Below, one piece after another: positions 62,554 through 64,000 of a stretch of DNA of 64,000 nucleotides. The stretch comes from Clostridiales bacterium (GTDB lineage: Bacteria > Bacillota > Clostridia > Lachnospirales > Lachnospiraceae). The position numbers and the translations under genes were made by a program. Under the pieces are notes generated by a model. It did no database searches. It saw only the letters and a list, made by a program, of their open reading frames with translations, and was not told the DNA's origin. The DNA is taken from assembly GCA_012839295.1 (NCBI GenBank), contig DUNO01000009.1, positions 62,001 through 126,000 on the forward strand, given 5' to 3'. Within the stretch, counting starts at the first letter, position 1, and each line of letters opens with the position of its first letter.

Positions 62554-63435
62554 ATGAAGAAGGTTTTTGGCAATAAGATAAATATCGCGGTTTTTGTGCT
62601 TCCTGCATTTTTGCTTTACGCGGTTTTTGCACTGGTTCCAATAGGCTATAATGTGTATTTGAGCTTTTTCCAGACGGATATGATGAGCCCGGCAAAATTC
62701 GTGGGCCTAAAGAATTACATTAATTTATTTAATGATGGAACCTTTACCAGAGCTTTAAGAAACAATATTTTTATGGTAATGGGTTCTCTTATTGCCCATT
62801 TGCCCCTGGCATTGCTCTTTGGCAATATCCTGTTCCAGAAGATAAAGGGCAGCCATTTCTTCCAGACCGTATTTTTCCTGCCCTGTGTCATCTGCGGGGT
62901 GGCGGTGGGTCTGACCTGGTCCTTTGTATATAATTCAGAGTTTGGCCTGTTAAATAAGCTGCTGGAAATCATCGGTCTTGGAAGCTTGAAGCAGGCCTGG
63001 CTGGCGAACAAAAACCTGGCGTTGTTCTGCGTTATTATCGTAGTTATGTGGCAGTTTGTGGGATACCATATGATTATCCAGATTGCCGCCATGAAGAATA
63101 TACCGGGCTCCCTTTATGAGGCTGCAGGCCTTGACGGAGCCAGCAAATGGAAGCAGTTCACCGCCATAACCTTCCCCCTGATTAAGCCCATTTTAAAGGT
63201 GGATGCGGTTTTAATCATCACCGGCTCATTAAAATACTACGATCTGGTAGCGGTTATGACGGGCGGGGGACCAAACCACGCTACGGAGTTAATGTCAACC
63301 TATATGTTTTATCAGGGCTTCCGTACCCTGAAATACGGTTATTCCTCTGCTATCGGTGTGATTTTACTGCTGCTTTGCATTTGTTCCGTGTTGCTGTCCA
63401 ATCTGGTTTTCCGCTCGGAAGCCGTTGAATATTAG
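62554..63435 (+). CDS. Sugar ABC transporter permease (MsmF-like)
   Basis: 293-residue membrane subunit, six hydrophobic segments, EAA loop YEAAGLDGASKWKQFTAITFP. AAAGGAGG precedes the ATG. Works with the receptor before it and the permease after it. Confidence 0.92.
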   Translation: MKKVFGNKINIAVFVLPAFLLYAVFALVPIGYNVYLSFFQTDMMSPAKFVGLKNYINLFNDGTFTRALRNNIFMVMGSLIAHLPLALLFGNILFQKIKGSHFFQTVFFLPCVICGVAVGLTWSFVYNSEFGLLNKLLEIIGLGSLKQAWLANKNLALFCVIIVVMWQFVGYHMIIQIAAMKNIPGSLYEAAGLDGASKWKQFTAITFPLIKPILKVDAVLIITGSLKYYDLVAVMTGGGPNHATELMSTYMFYQGFRTLKYGYSSAIGVILLLLCICSVLLSNLVFRSEAVEY

Positions 63436-63448
63436 GGGGGTGGAGTTC

Positions 63449-64000
63449 ATGAAGACATCATTAAAAGACAGGCTCCTGCTGGTCATTAAATATGTGATCC
63501 TGGCTGCGTTCACCCTGCTGTGCCTCTATCCCATCTTCTGGCTGATTTTAAGCTCCTTTAAAACGAATGAGGAGCTTTACACCAATCCCTGGGGCCTGCC
63601 GGCAGTTTTTCGGATCGCCAATTACGCCCAGGCCATTGTGCAGGGACATATACTAAGGTATTTTGGAAATTCAGTTATTATTGCCTTAAGTGCCGTGGTA
63701 ATCAGTGTGATTTTAAGCAGTATGGTTTCCTATGCCATCACCAGAATGGACTGGAAATTATCCAAGCTGACCTTAAACATTTTTATTATCGGAATGATGA
63801 TCCCTGTATATGCCATGATTATTCCTCTTTTTTCCATGTTCAATAAAATGGGGCTTCTCAACTCCTATCTTTCGGTCATCATTCCCCAGATTGCCATCAG
63901 CTTCCCCATGTCGATTTTTATTATGACGGGGTTTATGGGATCCATACCAAGGGAATTGGAGGAGGCAGCCGTTATGGACGGATGCAATATTTACCAGATC
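63449..64000 (+). CDS. Sugar ABC transporter permease (MsmG-like), 3' end outside window
   Basis: 184 codons to the window edge: MKTSLKDRLLLVIKYVIL, four to five hydrophobic segments, and the beginning of the EAA loop ELEEAAVMDGCNIYQI. GGGGGGTGGAG precedes ATG 63449. The missing part is about 90 residues. Confidence 0.9.
   Translation, partial: MKTSLKDRLLLVIKYVILAAFTLLCLYPIFWLILSSFKTNEELYTNPWGLPAVFRIANYAQAIVQGHILRYFGNSVIIALSAVVISVILSSMVSYAITRMDWKLSKLTLNIFIIGMMIPVYAMIIPLFSMFNKMGLLNSYLSVIIPQIAISFPMSIFIMTGFMGSIPRELEEAAVMDGCNIYQI

Noticed and set aside
1-64000. tRNA, rRNA, CRISPR, prophage or replication origin
   Set aside because: No cloverleaf with a T-loop signature, rRNA block, spacer array, phage structural gene or DnaA-box cluster was noticed by eye; a dedicated scan was not possible.

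Overview
The window looks like chromosome from an anaerobic Clostridia species of the Lachnospiraceae type. This rests on the fatty-acid operon order fabD-fabG-fabF-accB-fabZ-accC-accD-accA, strong AGGAGG ribosome sites, sigma-A style promoters, several lipoprotein-dependent carbohydrate ABC importers with cytoplasmic glycosidases, and small families such as DUF5721, DUF6320 and TraX-like proteins. The placement is inferred from gene content and was not tested by a search. No rRNA, tRNA or CRISPR array was seen.

Layout. (1) 1-7223: the 3' part of a type II fatty-acid synthesis and acetyl-CoA carboxylase operon, ending at a terminator. (2) 7642-14436: LacI regulator, MalEFG-like importer and a GH65 glycoside phosphorylase. 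(3) 14437-26721: housekeeping and small accessory genes (ABC-F ATPase, hydrolase and acyltransferase cluster, TraX-like protein, HtpG, MerR regulator, DegV). This stretch also holds two copies of a dispersed element whose long stem is kept by compensating base changes. (4) 26823-40460: remnants of an XRE regulator and an IS110-type transposase flank a divergent LacI gene. Next comes a large operon with an LplABC-type importer, two big cytoplasmic proteins of uncertain family (774 and about 1096 aa) and a GH127 beta-L-arabinofuranosidase. (5) 40555-41488: a divergent DUF2249/hemerythrin-like pair with palindromic sites between them. (6) 41517-55834: a 14.2-kb stretch bounded by a 94-bp direct repeat. 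It carries an SRAP (YedK/HMCES) protein, a decayed sugar permease, a DUF4038/apiosidase-like glycosidase, a GntR/LacI hybrid regulator and an eight-gene operon (split transketolase, SsuA-like binding protein, two permeases, two ATPases, RpiB-like isomerase), followed by IS66 debris. (7) 53117-60790: small accessory genes mixed with truncated, frameshifted and fused pieces. (8) 61082-64000: the start of another sugar ABC importer operon, cut by the window end.

How it works together. Three of the four transporters are textbook carbohydrate importers paired with intracellular glycosidases or phosphorylases under LacI-type control: oligosaccharides are bound at the surface, imported and cut in the cytoplasm. 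The fourth (46.1-53.1 kb) is unusual. It joins a sulfonate/taurine-type importer architecture to a split transketolase and an RpiB-like isomerase, next to an apiosidase-like glycosidase. Its two ATPases carry complementary defects that fall in the same composite ATP site. That operon, the 32.8-40.5 kb glycosidase operon and the covarying repeat are the best candidates for something undescribed.
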